A DNA stretch of 64,000 nucleotides from contig NZ_AP024590.1 in NCBI RefSeq assembly GCF_018323985.1, forward strand, positions 558,001-622,000, read 5' to 3'. The position numbers and the translations under genes are program-made. The stretch comes from Enterobacter kobei (GTDB lineage: Bacteria > Pseudomonadota > Gammaproteobacteria > Enterobacterales > Enterobacteriaceae). The notes beneath the pieces were generated by a model. That model made no database searches and was not told the origin of the DNA. It saw only the letters and a list, made by a program, of their open reading frames with translations. Positions 8,749-18,284 of this stretch are shown piece after piece. Numbering within the stretch: position 1 is the stretch's first letter; each line of letters begins with the position of its first letter.

Positions 8749-10299
8749 ATGAAAAGTGCGCAGGAAGTGCTGGAAATACACGGCATCGGGAAAACGTACA
8801 GTGAACCGGTACTGACGGACGTCACCCTGAAGCTGTTTGCGGGCAAAGTGCTGGCGCTGACCGGCGAGAATGGTGCAGGCAAAAGTACGTTATCGAAGAT
8901 TATCGGCGGGCTGACCAGCGCCTCTACCGGGCAGATGTTTTATCAGGGCCAGCCCTATGCGCCAGCCAACCGGAAAGAGGCGGAACGTCTGGGCGTTCGT
9001 ATGGTGATGCAGGAGCTTAACCTGCTGCCCACGCTGTCGGTTGCCGAGAACATCTTTCTTGAGCAACTCCCCCATCGGCTGGGCTGGATCAACCGCAAAA
9101 AGCTGGCGGAGATGGCGCGCCCGGTAATGGCCATGGTGGGATTGCAGGCTATTGATCCGCATTCACTGGTGGGCGAACTGGGCCTGGGGCATCAGCAGAT
9201 GATCGAGATCGCCCGTAACCTGATTGGTGACAGCCGGATCCTGATCCTTGATGAGCCCACGGCGATGCTGACCAGCCGGGAGGTGGAACTGCTGTTTCAG
9301 CAGATTGCGCTGTTTAAAGCACGTGGCGTTGCGCTGATTTATATCTCGCACCGGCTGGATGAGCTGGCAAGGGTTGCCGACGATATTGCCGTGCTGCGCG
9401 ATGGCCATCTGGTGTGTGTGGATGATATTAAACGCTACAGCAGTGACCAACTGGTGTCCCTGATGGTGGGCCGCGATCTGGAAAGCACGTTCGATGTGAG
9501 CAGCAGGCGGGCAGGGGCACCGATCATGAAGGTCGAGAACTTCAGTCGTGGCAAGGTACTCAAAGACATCTCTTTCACCCTGCACCGGGGAGAAGTGTTA
9601 GGCATCAGTGGCCTGGTGGGTTCAGGGCGAACCGAACTGCTGCGGGCGATTTTTGGTGCCGATGCCATCGACAGCGGCGTGCTCTCCGTTGGCGATCCCC
9701 TTAAACCGGTATCCGTGCATTCGCCAGCGGAGGCTATCCGGCACGGCATTGCGCTGGTCACGGAAGATCGCAAAGGTGAGGGGTTGTTACTGCCCCATTC
9801 GGTGGCGGCGAATATTTCCCTCGGCAACAGTGACAAAATCAGCCGTCTGTCGGTGGTGAATGCGCTGCATGAATCAACCCTGGCCTACAAGCACATTGAT
9901 GGCCTGGCCGTACGCGCCAGTAACGCGGCACAGTCGGTTGAGAGCCTGTCGGGCGGCAATCAGCAGAAGGTGCTGATTGGGCGCTGGCTGGAGCGTGACT
10001 GCGATGTCTTTTTATTTGATGAGCCGACCCGCGGCATCGACGTCGGGGCGAAGCAGGATATCTATCTGCTGCTCAACGCGCTGACGCAAAAAGGGAAGGG
10101 TATCGTGGTTGTCTCCAGCGATCTGCGCGAGCTGATGCTGGTCTGCGATCGCATCGCGGTGCTTTCCGATGGAAAACTGGCCGGGACGTTTACGCGTGAC
10201 AACTGGACGCAGGACAAAATATTAGCCGCGGCGTTCTCCGGCTATCAGCATACAGAGCAACATGTTGCGCCATCGGGGACAGAGGAAAAAACGCTATGA
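8749..10299 (+). CDS. Sugar ABC transporter ATPase (RbsA-like)
   Basis: Cytoplasmic double-domain ATPase that powers the importer, 516 residues. The first half has Walker A G-E-N-G-A-G-K-S-T (about residue 42), signature L-G-L-G-H-Q-Q and Walker B L-I-L-D-E-P-T. The second half has a degenerate Walker A, G-L-V-G-S-G-R-T, without the lysine, but a good signature L-S-G-G-N-Q-Q-K and Walker B F-L-F-D-E-P-T. The asymmetric second site is normal for RbsA/XylG/AraG proteins. Its stop overlaps the permease start by 4 bases (ATGA). Confidence 0.9.
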   Translation: MKSAQEVLEIHGIGKTYSEPVLTDVTLKLFAGKVLALTGENGAGKSTLSKIIGGLTSASTGQMFYQGQPYAPANRKEAERLGVRMVMQELNLLPTLSVAENIFLEQLPHRLGWINRKKLAEMARPVMAMVGLQAIDPHSLVGELGLGHQQMIEIARNLIGDSRILILDEPTAMLTSREVELLFQQIALFKARGVALIYISHRLDELARVADDIAVLRDGHLVCVDDIKRYSSDQLVSLMVGRDLESTFDVSSRRAGAPIMKVENFSRGKVLKDISFTLHRGEVLGISGLVGSGRTELLRAIFGADAIDSGVLSVGDPLKPVSVHSPAEAIRHGIALVTEDRKGEGLLLPHSVAANISLGNSDKISRLSVVNALHESTLAYKHIDGLAVRASNAAQSVESLSGGNQQKVLIGRWLERDCDVFLFDEPTRGIDVGAKQDIYLLLNALTQKGKGIVVVSSDLRELMLVCDRIAVLSDGKLAGTFTRDNWTQDKILAAAFSGYQHTEQHVAPSGTEEKTL

Positions 10300-11300
10300 T
10301 TAAAACGCAGGTTTCCGGACCGGCTGATGCCGCAACGGTACAAACGAAAAGAGGAGCGCCTTCCTCGTGGCGTAATCTGAGCAGCTACCTGGGATTACTG
10401 GGTGCGCTGCTGGCGATGATTGTGCTGTTTTCGTTTCTGAGCAGCCATTTTCTGAGTATGAACACGTTCAGCACCATTGCGAATCAGATCCCCGATCTGA
10501 TCGTGATGTCTGTCGGGATGACGTTCGTTCTGATCATCGCTGGTATCGATCTCTCTGTCGGCTCGTTGCTGGCGTTGTCGGCGGCGGTTGTCAGCGTGAC
10601 TTATCTGAATCTGCACTGGTCGCCCTGGCTGGCGGCACTGGCGGGGATCGCGCTTGCCACGCTGGTGGGGTCGCTTACCGGGCTGGTCACGGTGGCATGG
10701 CGGATCCCGGCATTTATTGTCTCGCTTGGTGTACTGGAGATGGCGCGCGGCGCGGCATATCAGTTAACGGATTCGCGCACTGCCTACATCGGTTCCATTT
10801 TTGATTACCTCGCCGACCCGATTTTCTTTGGCGTTTCACCGTCGTTTATCATCGCCATTGTGGTGATTATCGTCGGGCATCTGGTACTGACGCGCACCAT
10901 ATTTGGCCGTCATCTGATTGGTATCGGCACCAATGAAGAGGCGGTACGTTTGTCAGGCATCAATCCCGGGCCGTATAAGATTGCCGTGTTCGCGTTAATG
11001 GGCGGTTTATCAGGTCTGGCGTCTCTGTTTCAGATCGCGCGCCTCGAGGCGGCAGATCCCAACAGCGGTGTGGGCATGGAATTACAGGTGATCGCGGCGG
11101 TGGTGATCGGCGGTACCAGTCTGATGGGCGGGCGAGGATCGATTATCTGCACCTTCCTGGGCGCGCTGATTATTTCGGTGCTGGCCGCCGGGCTGGCGCA
11201 GGTCGGGGCAAGTGAGCCGACAAAACGCTTCATTACCGGCGCGGTGATCATCGTCGCGGTGGTGCTGGATACCTATCGCAGCCATCTCAACAAAAAGTAA
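10296..11300 (+). CDS. Sugar ABC transporter permease (RbsC-like)
   Basis: Inner-membrane permease of the BPD_transp_2 family, 334 residues with about 8-10 hydrophobic segments. The family motifs A-G-I-D-L-S-V-G-S-L-L-A-L (about 88) and G-G-T-S-L-M-G-G-R-G (about 270) are present. It overlaps the ATPase gene by 4 bases and ends the operon. No kinase, isomerase or regulator gene accompanies the transporter, so its substrate cannot be inferred from context. Confidence 0.9.
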   Translation: MIKTQVSGPADAATVQTKRGAPSSWRNLSSYLGLLGALLAMIVLFSFLSSHFLSMNTFSTIANQIPDLIVMSVGMTFVLIIAGIDLSVGSLLALSAAVVSVTYLNLHWSPWLAALAGIALATLVGSLTGLVTVAWRIPAFIVSLGVLEMARGAAYQLTDSRTAYIGSIFDYLADPIFFGVSPSFIIAIVVIIVGHLVLTRTIFGRHLIGIGTNEEAVRLSGINPGPYKIAVFALMGGLSGLASLFQIARLEAADPNSGVGMELQVIAAVVIGGTSLMGGRGSIICTFLGALIISVLAAGLAQVGASEPTKRFITGAVIIVAVVLDTYRSHLNKK

Positions 11301-11311
11301 CGTTCTCCTGA

Positions 11312-11340
11312 AAACACAGCCCGGCATACTACCGGGCTGT
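11312..11340. terminator. Bidirectional terminator, ABC permease/argG
   Basis: Nine-bp stem ACAGCCCGG / CCGGGCTGT (11316-11340) with a 7-base loop between two convergent genes. On the minus strand it runs into a T run (AAAA on plus at 11311-11314), so it should terminate argG and probably also the sugar operon. Confidence 0.75.
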
Positions 11341-11350
11341 TGCGAGGCGA

Positions 11351-12694
11351 TTACTTCGCTTTGTTTTCCAGATTGTCGACCTGCGGCAGACCGGTTGCGG
11401 CGGATGCTGTCAGCAGACCCGATTGCGCATAGCCAAACAGCTTCTCGCGGGTATCGGCGATATCCAGATTACGCATGGTTAACTGCCCGATACGATCGTC
11501 TGGTGAGAAGACGGAATCGCCTTTTTCCATGGTCAGACGCTCTGCTTTATAAGTCAGATTGTCAGAGACGGTATTCAGGATCGAGTAGTCATTACCGCGA
11601 CGCAGTTCCAGCGTCACTTCACCAGTAATAGCACTTGCCACCCAGCGTTGCAGCGCGTCACGCAGCATCAGCGCCTGGGAATCAAACCAGCGACCCTGAT
11701 ACAGCAGGCGGCCCAGCTGACGACCGTGAGCGTGGTACTGCTCAATGGTATCTTCGTTATGAATGCCGGTCAGCAAACGCTCATAGGCGATGTGCAGCAG
11801 CGCCATGCCCGGGGCTTCGTAAATGCCACGGCTTTTCGCTTCAATGATACGGTTTTCAATCTGATCGCTCATGCCCAGACCATGACGGCCGCCGATGCGG
11901 TTTGCTTCCAGCATCAGTTCTACATCATCACTGAAGGTCTGGCCGTTCAGCGCCACCGGGTGACCCTGTTCAAAGCGGATGGTCACTTCTTCTGCCGGGA
12001 TCTTAACGCTCTCATCCCAGAATTTAACGCCCATGATCGGGTTAACGATTTTCACGCTGGAGTTAAGGAATTCGAGATCCTTCGCTTCGTGCGTCGCACC
12101 CAACATATTGGAATCAGTGGAGTAAGCTTTTTCCACGGACATTTTGTAATCAAAACCGCAGGCGATCATGAATTCAGACATTTCCTGACGGCCACCCAGC
12201 TCATCAATAAAGTCGGTATCGAGCCACGGTTTGTAGATTTTTAGCTCAGCGTTCGTCAGCAGACCATAACGATAGAAACGCTCAATGTCGTTGCCTTTAT
12301 AGGTGCTGCCGTCGCCCCAGATGTTCACGCCATCTTCTTTCATGGCTGCGACCAGCATCGTACCGGTTACGGCACGGCCCAGCGGCGTGGTGTTGAAATA
12401 GGTCAGCCCGCCAGTGGTATTATGAAACGCGCCACACTGGATAGCGGCGATGCCTTCCGCGACCAGCTGCTTACGGCAGTCGATCAGGCGAGCGTTCTCT
12501 GCACCATACTCCTTCGCACGGCGAGGAATAGCCTCATAGTCATCCTCATCCGGTTGTCCCAGATTTGCCGTATAAGCGTAAGGAACCGCGCCTTTCTGGC
12601 GCATCCACAGCAGGGCCGCGCTGGTGTCGAGACCGCCGGAGAATGCAATACCAATACGTTGTCCAACCGGAAGATGCTTGAGAATCGTCGTCAT
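11351..12694 (-). CDS. argG: Argininosuccinate synthase
   Basis: Joins citrulline and aspartate with ATP to form argininosuccinate, the penultimate step of arginine synthesis. The 447-residue length matches E. coli ArgG. The N-type ATP pyrophosphatase loop A-F-S-G-G-L-D-T-S is at about residues 17-25. Two ArgR boxes lie upstream, so arginine repression is expected. It stands alone, divergent from metY-rimP-nusA and convergent with the inserted sugar transporter. Confidence 0.97.
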   Translation of the reverse strand: MTTILKHLPVGQRIGIAFSGGLDTSAALLWMRQKGAVPYAYTANLGQPDEDDYEAIPRRAKEYGAENARLIDCRKQLVAEGIAAIQCGAFHNTTGGLTYFNTTPLGRAVTGTMLVAAMKEDGVNIWGDGSTYKGNDIERFYRYGLLTNAELKIYKPWLDTDFIDELGGRQEMSEFMIACGFDYKMSVEKAYSTDSNMLGATHEAKDLEFLNSSVKIVNPIMGVKFWDESVKIPAEEVTIRFEQGHPVALNGQTFSDDVELMLEANRIGGRHGLGMSDQIENRIIEAKSRGIYEAPGMALLHIAYERLLTGIHNEDTIEQYHAHGRQLGRLLYQGRWFDSQALMLRDALQRWVASAITGEVTLELRRGNDYSILNTVSDNLTYKAERLTMEKGDSVFSPDDRIGQLTMRNLDIADTREKLFGYAQSGLLTASAATGLPQVDNLENKAK

Positions 12695-12794
12695 AAAATA
12701 AATCCCTGCTTAGTATACTGATGGTGAGAGACTTAACAGCCACGCCATGATGTGTTGTCACCGGAAGATGATTACCGCTTAGCTTCTCATCATT

Positions 12795-12833
12795 AATGCA
12801 TGTTTATGCAAAATTAGTGAGTTTTCATTTAAA
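12795..12833 (-). promoter_or_regulatory. Tandem ArgR (ARG) boxes of argG
   Basis: Two 18-base boxes at 12795-12812 and 12816-12833 are separated by exactly 3 bases, the spacing typical of paired ARG boxes. The first, read on the minus strand, matches the consensus TNTGAATWWWWATTCANW at about 15-16 positions; the second resembles a weaker box of E. coli argG. They lie about 100-140 bases upstream of the argG start. Confidence 0.75.
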
Positions 12834-13044
12834 CATCTTTTGACGATGATCGAAAGCAAAGAGTGACATAATCGTTAAAAAAATCGCGCATGTAGGCGTC
12901 GTGCGGGCTTTTACAGATGGCTAAGTCAGCATGCCGTGCGTATGGCGCGATCTCAGCGGCTATGCAAAAGGGTGCGTGACGGCGAGTGTGTAGCCCGCGT
13001 TTTGGCGTTATTCTGCGTTTTCCGGGAAGGGCATGTGGTTTTCC
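12834..13044. other. Gene-free spacer before metY promoter
   Basis: Part of the 467-base gap between argG and tRNA-fMet. Beyond the ARG boxes on one side and the metY promoter on the other I see no gene, repeat or hairpin that I can support. Confidence 0.5.
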
Positions 13045-13074
13045 TTGCAATGAACAAAATCAATTGATTATAAT
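13045..13074 (+). promoter_or_regulatory. metY-rimP-nusA promoter
   Basis: TTGCAA (-35, 13045-13050) and a perfect TATAAT (-10, 13069-13074), 18 bases apart, lie 88 bases upstream of the tRNA-fMet gene. In E. coli this transcript carries metY, rimP, nusA, infB and downstream genes. Confidence 0.75.
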
Positions 13075-13161
13075 ACCCGTCTTATCAGTAGTTCCCGGTG
13101 TTTACACCTGTCTTAACTTGCATTTAATGCATGATCGGCGTAGTATTTGCCACGTTTCAGG

Positions 13162-13238
<77 letters not shown>

Positions 13239-13364
13239 CTTTCCCTTAGTGTTCTTTTTCAAATATACTGTGAAGACGTTTGAGCCTTCCTCTTTTGGAT
13301 TTGAAAAAAAATACTCCTGGAAGGTTTCCAGGCCGCAGTTGCGGCTATAGGGTTCAGTTATCTA

Positions 13365-13431
13365 AAGCCCCGATTTATCGGGGTTTTTTGTTATCTGACT
13401 ACAGAATAACTGGGCTTAGCGCCCTTTTTTT
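13365..13431 (+). terminator. Two leader terminators before rimP
   Basis: Two hairpins with T runs lie in tandem: CCCCGAT-TT-ATCGGGG then TTTTTT (13368-13389), and GGGC-TTAGC-GCCC then seven Ts (13412-13431). They are positioned to free the tRNA end and attenuate read-through into rimP-nusA, as described for the E. coli nusA operon leader. Confidence 0.75.
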
Positions 13432-13448
13432 ATGTCTTGGGGGTGGGT

Positions 13449-13901
13449 TTGTCCACATTAGAGCAAAAATTAACAGAGATGATCACTGCACCGGTTGAGG
13501 CTCTGGGCTATGAACTGGTCGGCATCGAATTTGTACGCGGTCGCACATCTACGCTGCGCATCTATATTGATAGTGATAATGGCATCAATGTTGATGATTG
13601 TGCTGATGTCAGCCACCAGGTGAGCGCGGTAATGGATGTAGAAGATCCCATCACTGTTGCTTACAACCTGGAAGTCTCCTCACCGGGTCTCGATCGTCCT
13701 TTATTCACAGCCGAACACTACGCACGTTATGTCGGCGAAGAAGCCACGCTGGTACTGCGTATGGCGGTGCAAAACCGTCGCAAGTGGCAGGGTGTAATTA
13801 AGGGTGTTGACGGTGAAATGATCACCGTTACGGTCGACGGTAAAGATGAAGTGTTCGCTTTAAGTAATATCCAGAAAGCGAACCTGGTCCCCCACTTTTA
13901 A
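13449..13901 (+). CDS. rimP: Ribosome maturation factor RimP
   Basis: 30S subunit maturation factor, 150 residues, with an N-terminal alpha/beta domain and a C-terminal SH3-like domain. I place the start at the TTG at 13449 (M-S-T-L-E-Q-K), which sits just after a GGGGGTGGG Shine-Dalgarno-like run and gives the E. coli length. An earlier in-frame TTG at 13437 would overlap that run. It is cotranscribed with metY upstream and nusA 28 bases downstream. Confidence 0.95.
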   Translation: MSTLEQKLTEMITAPVEALGYELVGIEFVRGRTSTLRIYIDSDNGINVDDCADVSHQVSAVMDVEDPITVAYNLEVSSPGLDRPLFTAEHYARYVGEEATLVLRMAVQNRRKWQGVIKGVDGEMITVTVDGKDEVFALSNIQKANLVPHF

Positions 13902-13929
13902 CAGTCTGGATTGAGGTGAAAGGCCCCCA

Positions 13930-15417
13930 ATGAACAAAGAAATTTTGGCTGTTGTTGAAGCAGTTTCCAACGAAAAATCGTTGCCGCGTGAGAAAATTTT
14001 TGAAGCGCTGGAAAGTGCTCTGGCGACAGCAACCAAGAAAAAATACGAGCAAGAGATCGATGTTCGCGTAGAAATCGATCGCAAAAGCGGCGACTTCGAC
14101 ACTTTCCGTCGCTGGGTTATCGTAGAAGAAGTGACTCAGCCGACCCGTGAAATCACGCTGGAAGCTGCGCGTTACGAAGATGAAAGCCTGAATGTGGGTG
14201 ACTACGTTGAAGATCAGATTGAATCTGTCACCTTTGACCGCATTACTACTCAGACGGCAAAACAAGTTATCGTACAGAAAGTACGTGAAGCTGAGCGCGC
14301 CATGGTTGTGGATCAGTTCCGCGAGCATGAAGGTGAGATCATCACTGGCGTCGTGAAAAAAGTGAACCGCGACAACATCTCTTTGGATCTGGGCAGCAAT
14401 GCTGAAGCTGTGATCCTGCGTGAAGATATGCTGCCGCGTGAAAACTTCCGTCCAGGCGACCGTATTCGTGGCGTGCTCTACGCTGTGCGTCCGGAAGCGC
14501 GTGGTGCGCAGCTGTTCGTGACGCGTTCCAAACCGGAAATGCTGATTGAACTGTTCCGCATTGAAGTGCCAGAAATTGGCGAAGAAGTCATTGAAATCAA
14601 AGCCGCTGCTCGCGATCCAGGTTCTCGTGCGAAAATCGCTGTGAAAACCAACGACAAGCGTATCGATCCGGTCGGTGCCTGCGTAGGTATGCGCGGCGCA
14701 CGTGTTCAGGCGGTTTCTACCGAACTGGGCGGCGAGCGTATCGATATCGTTCTGTGGGATGATAATCCGGCGCAGTTCGTTATCAACGCGATGGCACCGG
14801 CTGATGTCGCCTCCATCGTGGTGGACGAAGATAAGCACACCATGGATATCGCGGTAGAAGCGGGTAACCTGGCGCAGGCGATTGGCCGTAATGGTCAGAA
14901 CGTGCGCCTTGCTTCTCAACTGAGCGGCTGGGAACTCAACGTTATGACCGTTGATGATCTTCAGTCTAAGCATCAGGCGGAAGCCCATGCAGCGATCGAC
15001 ACCTTTACTAAGTATCTCGACATCGACGAAGATTTCGCCACTTTACTGGTAGAGGAAGGTTTCTCGACGCTGGAAGAACTGGCCTATGTGCCGATGAAAG
15101 AGCTGCTGGAAATTGACGGTCTTGATGAAGCGACCGTTGAAGCCTTGCGCGATCGCGCTAAGAACGCACTGACCACCCTGGCCCTGGCACAGGAAGAAAG
15201 CCTCGGTAATAATAAACCGGCTGATGACCTGCTGAGCCTTGAAGGGTTGGATCGCGAAATGGCGTTTAAACTGGCTGCTCGTGGTGTTTGTACGCTGGAA
15301 GATCTCGCCGACCAGGGCATCGACGACCTGAGTGATATTGAAGGTCTGACCAACGAGAAAGCGGGTGAGCTGATCATGGCCGCACGTAATATCTGCTGGT
15401 TCGGTGACGAAGCGTAA
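13930..15417 (+). CDS. nusA: Transcription termination/antitermination factor NusA
   Basis: Binds RNA polymerase and modulates pausing, termination and rRNA antitermination. The 495-residue protein shows the N-terminal RNAP-binding domain, an S1 domain (about 135-200), KH1 and KH2 (about 200-345, with V-G-A-C-V-G and A-I-G-R-N-G-Q-N loops), then two acidic repeats AR1 and AR2 (about 365-495) typical of gammaproteobacteria. It sits in the conserved rimP-nusA-infB order. Confidence 0.97.
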   Translation: MNKEILAVVEAVSNEKSLPREKIFEALESALATATKKKYEQEIDVRVEIDRKSGDFDTFRRWVIVEEVTQPTREITLEAARYEDESLNVGDYVEDQIESVTFDRITTQTAKQVIVQKVREAERAMVVDQFREHEGEIITGVVKKVNRDNISLDLGSNAEAVILREDMLPRENFRPGDRIRGVLYAVRPEARGAQLFVTRSKPEMLIELFRIEVPEIGEEVIEIKAAARDPGSRAKIAVKTNDKRIDPVGACVGMRGARVQAVSTELGGERIDIVLWDDNPAQFVINAMAPADVASIVVDEDKHTMDIAVEAGNLAQAIGRNGQNVRLASQLSGWELNVMTVDDLQSKHQAEAHAAIDTFTKYLDIDEDFATLLVEEGFSTLEELAYVPMKELLEIDGLDEATVEALRDRAKNALTTLALAQEESLGNNKPADDLLSLEGLDREMAFKLAARGVCTLEDLADQGIDDLSDIEGLTNEKAGELIMAARNICWFGDEA

Positions 15418-15441
15418 TAAACTGTAGCAGGAAGGAACAGC

Positions 15442-18153
15442 ATGACAGATGTAACCGTAAAAGCGCTGGCCGCTGAGATTCAGACCTCCGTGGACCGCCT
15501 GGTACAGCAATTTGCTGATGCAGGGATCCCGAAGTCGTCTGACGACTCAGTGACAGCACAAGAAAAACAGACATTGTTAGCGCACCTGAACCGTGAACAT
15601 GGTTCAGCGCCTGACAAGCTGACGTTGCAGCGCAAAACGCGCAGCACACTGAATATCCCTGGCACCGGCGGTAAAAGCAAATCGGTGCAGATCGAAGTCC
15701 GCAAAAAACGCACCTTTGTAAAACGTGATCCGCAAGAGGCTGAACGTCTCGCCGCGGAAGAAGAGGCGAAGCGCGAAGCGGAAGAGAAGGCCAGTCGTGA
15801 AGCGCAGGAAGCTGCTAAGCGTGAAGCCGAGGAAAAAGCCAAGCGTGACGCACAAGAGAAAGCGAAACGTGAAGCCGAAGAAAAAGCGAAACGCGAATCC
15901 GCTAACCCGGTGAAACGCGAAGCTGCGGAAACGAGCAAAGTGAGCAATCAACAAACTGACGAAATGACCAGGACTGCCCAGGCTGAAAAAGCCCGTCGTG
16001 AGGCCGAAGCGCAAGAACTTAAGCGCAAAGCCGAAGAAGAGGCACGTCGTAAACTGGAAGAAGAAGCACGCCGCGTGGCAGAAGATGCGCGTCGTATGGC
16101 TGAAGAAAACGAGAAAAATGGTGTCAATGTGGCTGCTGAACCGGTTGAAGAGTCCAGTGACTATCATGTAACCACTTCTCAACATGCGCGTCAGGCAGAA
16201 GACGACAGCGACCGCGAAGTAGAAGGTGGACGCAGCCGTACCCGTACTGCTAAAGCACCGCGCCCGAAAAAAGGCAACAAGCACTCCGAATCGAAAGCCG
16301 ATCGCGAAGAAGCGCGTGCTGCTGTTCGTGGCGGTAAAGGCGGCAAGCGTAAAGGTTCCTCTTTACAGCAGAGCTTCCAGAAACCGGCTCAGGCAGTTAA
16401 CCGCGACGTTATCATCGGTGAAACCATCACCGTTGGCGAACTGGCTAACAAAATGGCAGTAAAAGGCTCTCAGGTCATCAAAGCAATGATGAAACTGGGC
16501 GCGATGGCCACCATCAACCAGGTAATCGATCAGGAAACTGCGCAGCTGGTTGCGGAAGAAATGGGCCACAAAGTTATCCTGCGTCGTGAAAACGAGCTGG
16601 AAGAAGCGGTAATGAGCGACCGTGATACTGGCGCTGCGGCAGAAGCTCGCGCACCGGTTGTGACCATCATGGGTCACGTTGACCACGGTAAAACCTCGCT
16701 GCTGGACTACATTCGTTCAACGAAAGTGGCCTCTGGCGAAGCGGGCGGCATTACCCAGCACATCGGTGCTTACCACGTTGAAACTGACAACGGTATGATC
16801 ACCTTCCTGGATACCCCGGGTCACGCCGCGTTTACCTCTATGCGTGCTCGTGGTGCGCAGGCAACGGATATCGTTGTTCTGGTTGTGGCAGCGGACGATG
16901 GCGTGATGCCGCAGACTATTGAAGCAATCCAGCACGCGAAAGCGGCGCAGGTGCCGGTAGTGGTTGCGGTGAACAAAATTGATAAGCCAGAAGCTGACCT
17001 GGATCGCGTGAAAAACGAACTGTCCCAGTACGGCGTTATGCCGGAAGAGTGGGGCGGCGAGTCTCAGTTCATCCCTGTATCTGCGAAAGCCGGTACCGGT
17101 ATTGATGACCTGCTGAACGCTATCCTGCTGCAGGCTGAAGTTCTGGAGCTGAAAGCGGTTCGCAAAGGTATGGCGAGCGGCGCGGTTATCGAATCCTTCC
17201 TGGATAAAGGTCGTGGTCCGGTAGCAACGGTTCTGGTACGTGAAGGTACGCTGAACAAAGGCGACATCGTGCTTTGTGGCTTCGAATATGGCCGCGTTCG
17301 TGCAATGCGTAACGAACTGGGTCAGGAAGTTATGGAAGCCGGTCCGTCTATTCCGGTTGAAATCCTGGGTCTGTCCGGTGTGCCGGCTGCCGGTGATGAA
17401 GTGACCGTGGTACGTGACGAGAAGAAAGCGCGTGAAGTTGCACTGTATCGTCAGGGCAAATTCCGTGAAGTCAAACTGGCACGTCAGCAGAAATCTAAAC
17501 TTGAGAACATGTTCGCGAACATGACTGAAGGCGAAGTTCACGAAGTGAACGTCGTACTGAAAGCTGACGTACAGGGTTCTGTCGAAGCGATTTCCGATTC
17601 CTTACTGAAACTGTCTACCGACGAAGTGAAAGTGAAGATCATCGGTTCCGGCGTAGGTGGTATCACCGAAACCGACGCCACGCTGGCTGCAGCATCCAAC
17701 GCCATTCTGGTTGGCTTCAACGTGCGTGCTGATGCCTCTGCGCGTAAAGTGATTGAAGCGGAAAGCCTGGATCTGCGTTACTACTCCGTCATCTACCATC
17801 TGATTGACGAAGTGAAAGCGGCGATGAGCGGTATGCTGTCTCCGGAACTGAAACAGCAGATCATTGGTCTGGCTGAAGTACGCGACGTGTTCAAATCACC
17901 GAAATTCGGTGCGATCGCGGGCTGTATGGTTACCGAAGGCACGATCAAACGTCACAACCCGATCCGCGTTCTGCGCGACAACGTGGTTATCTACGAAGGC
18001 GAGCTGGAATCCCTGCGCCGCTTCAAAGATGACGTTAACGAAGTCCGTAACGGCATGGAATGTGGTATCGGCGTTAAGAACTACAACGACGTTCGCGTTG
18101 GCGATATGATCGAAGTGTTCGAAATCATCGAGATCAAGCGTACCATCGCTTAA
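15442..18153 (+). CDS. infB: Translation initiation factor IF-2
   Basis: GTPase that brings fMet-tRNA to the 30S subunit and promotes subunit joining. It has 903 residues, slightly longer than E. coli (890). A small N-terminal domain is followed by a long, highly charged segment (about 95-220) of K-R-E-A-E-E-K-A-type repeats, then the G domain with G-H-V-D-H-G-K-T at 411-418, D-T-P-G-H and N-K-I-D, and the C-terminal beta-barrel domains. Internal in-frame starts that could make shorter forms are GTG at 15940 (V167) and ATG at 15964 (M175), the equivalents of the IF2-2 and IF2-3 starts in E. coli. Confidence 0.97.
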   Translation: MTDVTVKALAAEIQTSVDRLVQQFADAGIPKSSDDSVTAQEKQTLLAHLNREHGSAPDKLTLQRKTRSTLNIPGTGGKSKSVQIEVRKKRTFVKRDPQEAERLAAEEEAKREAEEKASREAQEAAKREAEEKAKRDAQEKAKREAEEKAKRESANPVKREAAETSKVSNQQTDEMTRTAQAEKARREAEAQELKRKAEEEARRKLEEEARRVAEDARRMAEENEKNGVNVAAEPVEESSDYHVTTSQHARQAEDDSDREVEGGRSRTRTAKAPRPKKGNKHSESKADREEARAAVRGGKGGKRKGSSLQQSFQKPAQAVNRDVIIGETITVGELANKMAVKGSQVIKAMMKLGAMATINQVIDQETAQLVAEEMGHKVILRRENELEEAVMSDRDTGAAAEARAPVVTIMGHVDHGKTSLLDYIRSTKVASGEAGGITQHIGAYHVETDNGMITFLDTPGHAAFTSMRARGAQATDIVVLVVAADDGVMPQTIEAIQHAKAAQVPVVVAVNKIDKPEADLDRVKNELSQYGVMPEEWGGESQFIPVSAKAGTGIDDLLNAILLQAEVLELKAVRKGMASGAVIESFLDKGRGPVATVLVREGTLNKGDIVLCGFEYGRVRAMRNELGQEVMEAGPSIPVEILGLSGVPAAGDEVTVVRDEKKAREVALYRQGKFREVKLARQQKSKLENMFANMTEGEVHEVNVVLKADVQGSVEAISDSLLKLSTDEVKVKIIGSGVGGITETDATLAAASNAILVGFNVRADASARKVIEAESLDLRYYSVIYHLIDEVKAAMSGMLSPELKQQIIGLAEVRDVFKSPKFGAIAGCMVTEGTIKRHNPIRVLRDNVVIYEGELESLRRFKDDVNEVRNGMECGIGVKNYNDVRVGDMIEVFEIIEIKRTIA

Positions 18154-18162
18154 CCGTCGTAC

Positions 18163-18228
18163 TGCCCGGTGGCTGGGTTGCAGGCCTGATAAGCGTCGCG
18201 CCTTCAGGCCTGGAAGCACCACCCGGCA
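18163..18228. repeat. REP/BIME-like palindrome, infB-rbfA
   Basis: Outer arms GCCCGGTGG and CCACCCGGC enclose an inner inverted pair of CAGGCCTG. The layout and the typical AAGCG core match an enterobacterial REP pair. It lies inside the operon and may act as an mRNA 3' stabiliser. Confidence 0.7.
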
Positions 18229-18236
18229 ACGATTTC

Positions 18237-18262
18237 AAAAGGGGCTTTTAGCCCCTTTTTTG
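18237..18262 (+). terminator. Terminator/attenuator before rbfA
   Basis: AAAGGGGC / GCCCCTTT stem with loop TTTTA followed by a T run, 23 bases upstream of rbfA. It probably gives partial termination within the nusA operon. Confidence 0.75.
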
Positions 18263-18284
18263 TCTTTATTCTGGAGGACTTATT

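Noticed and set aside
9600..9630. Missing Walker A lysine in the second ATPase half as a defect
   Set aside because: G-x-x-G-S-G-R-T in the second domain is usual for the RbsA/XylG/AraG family.
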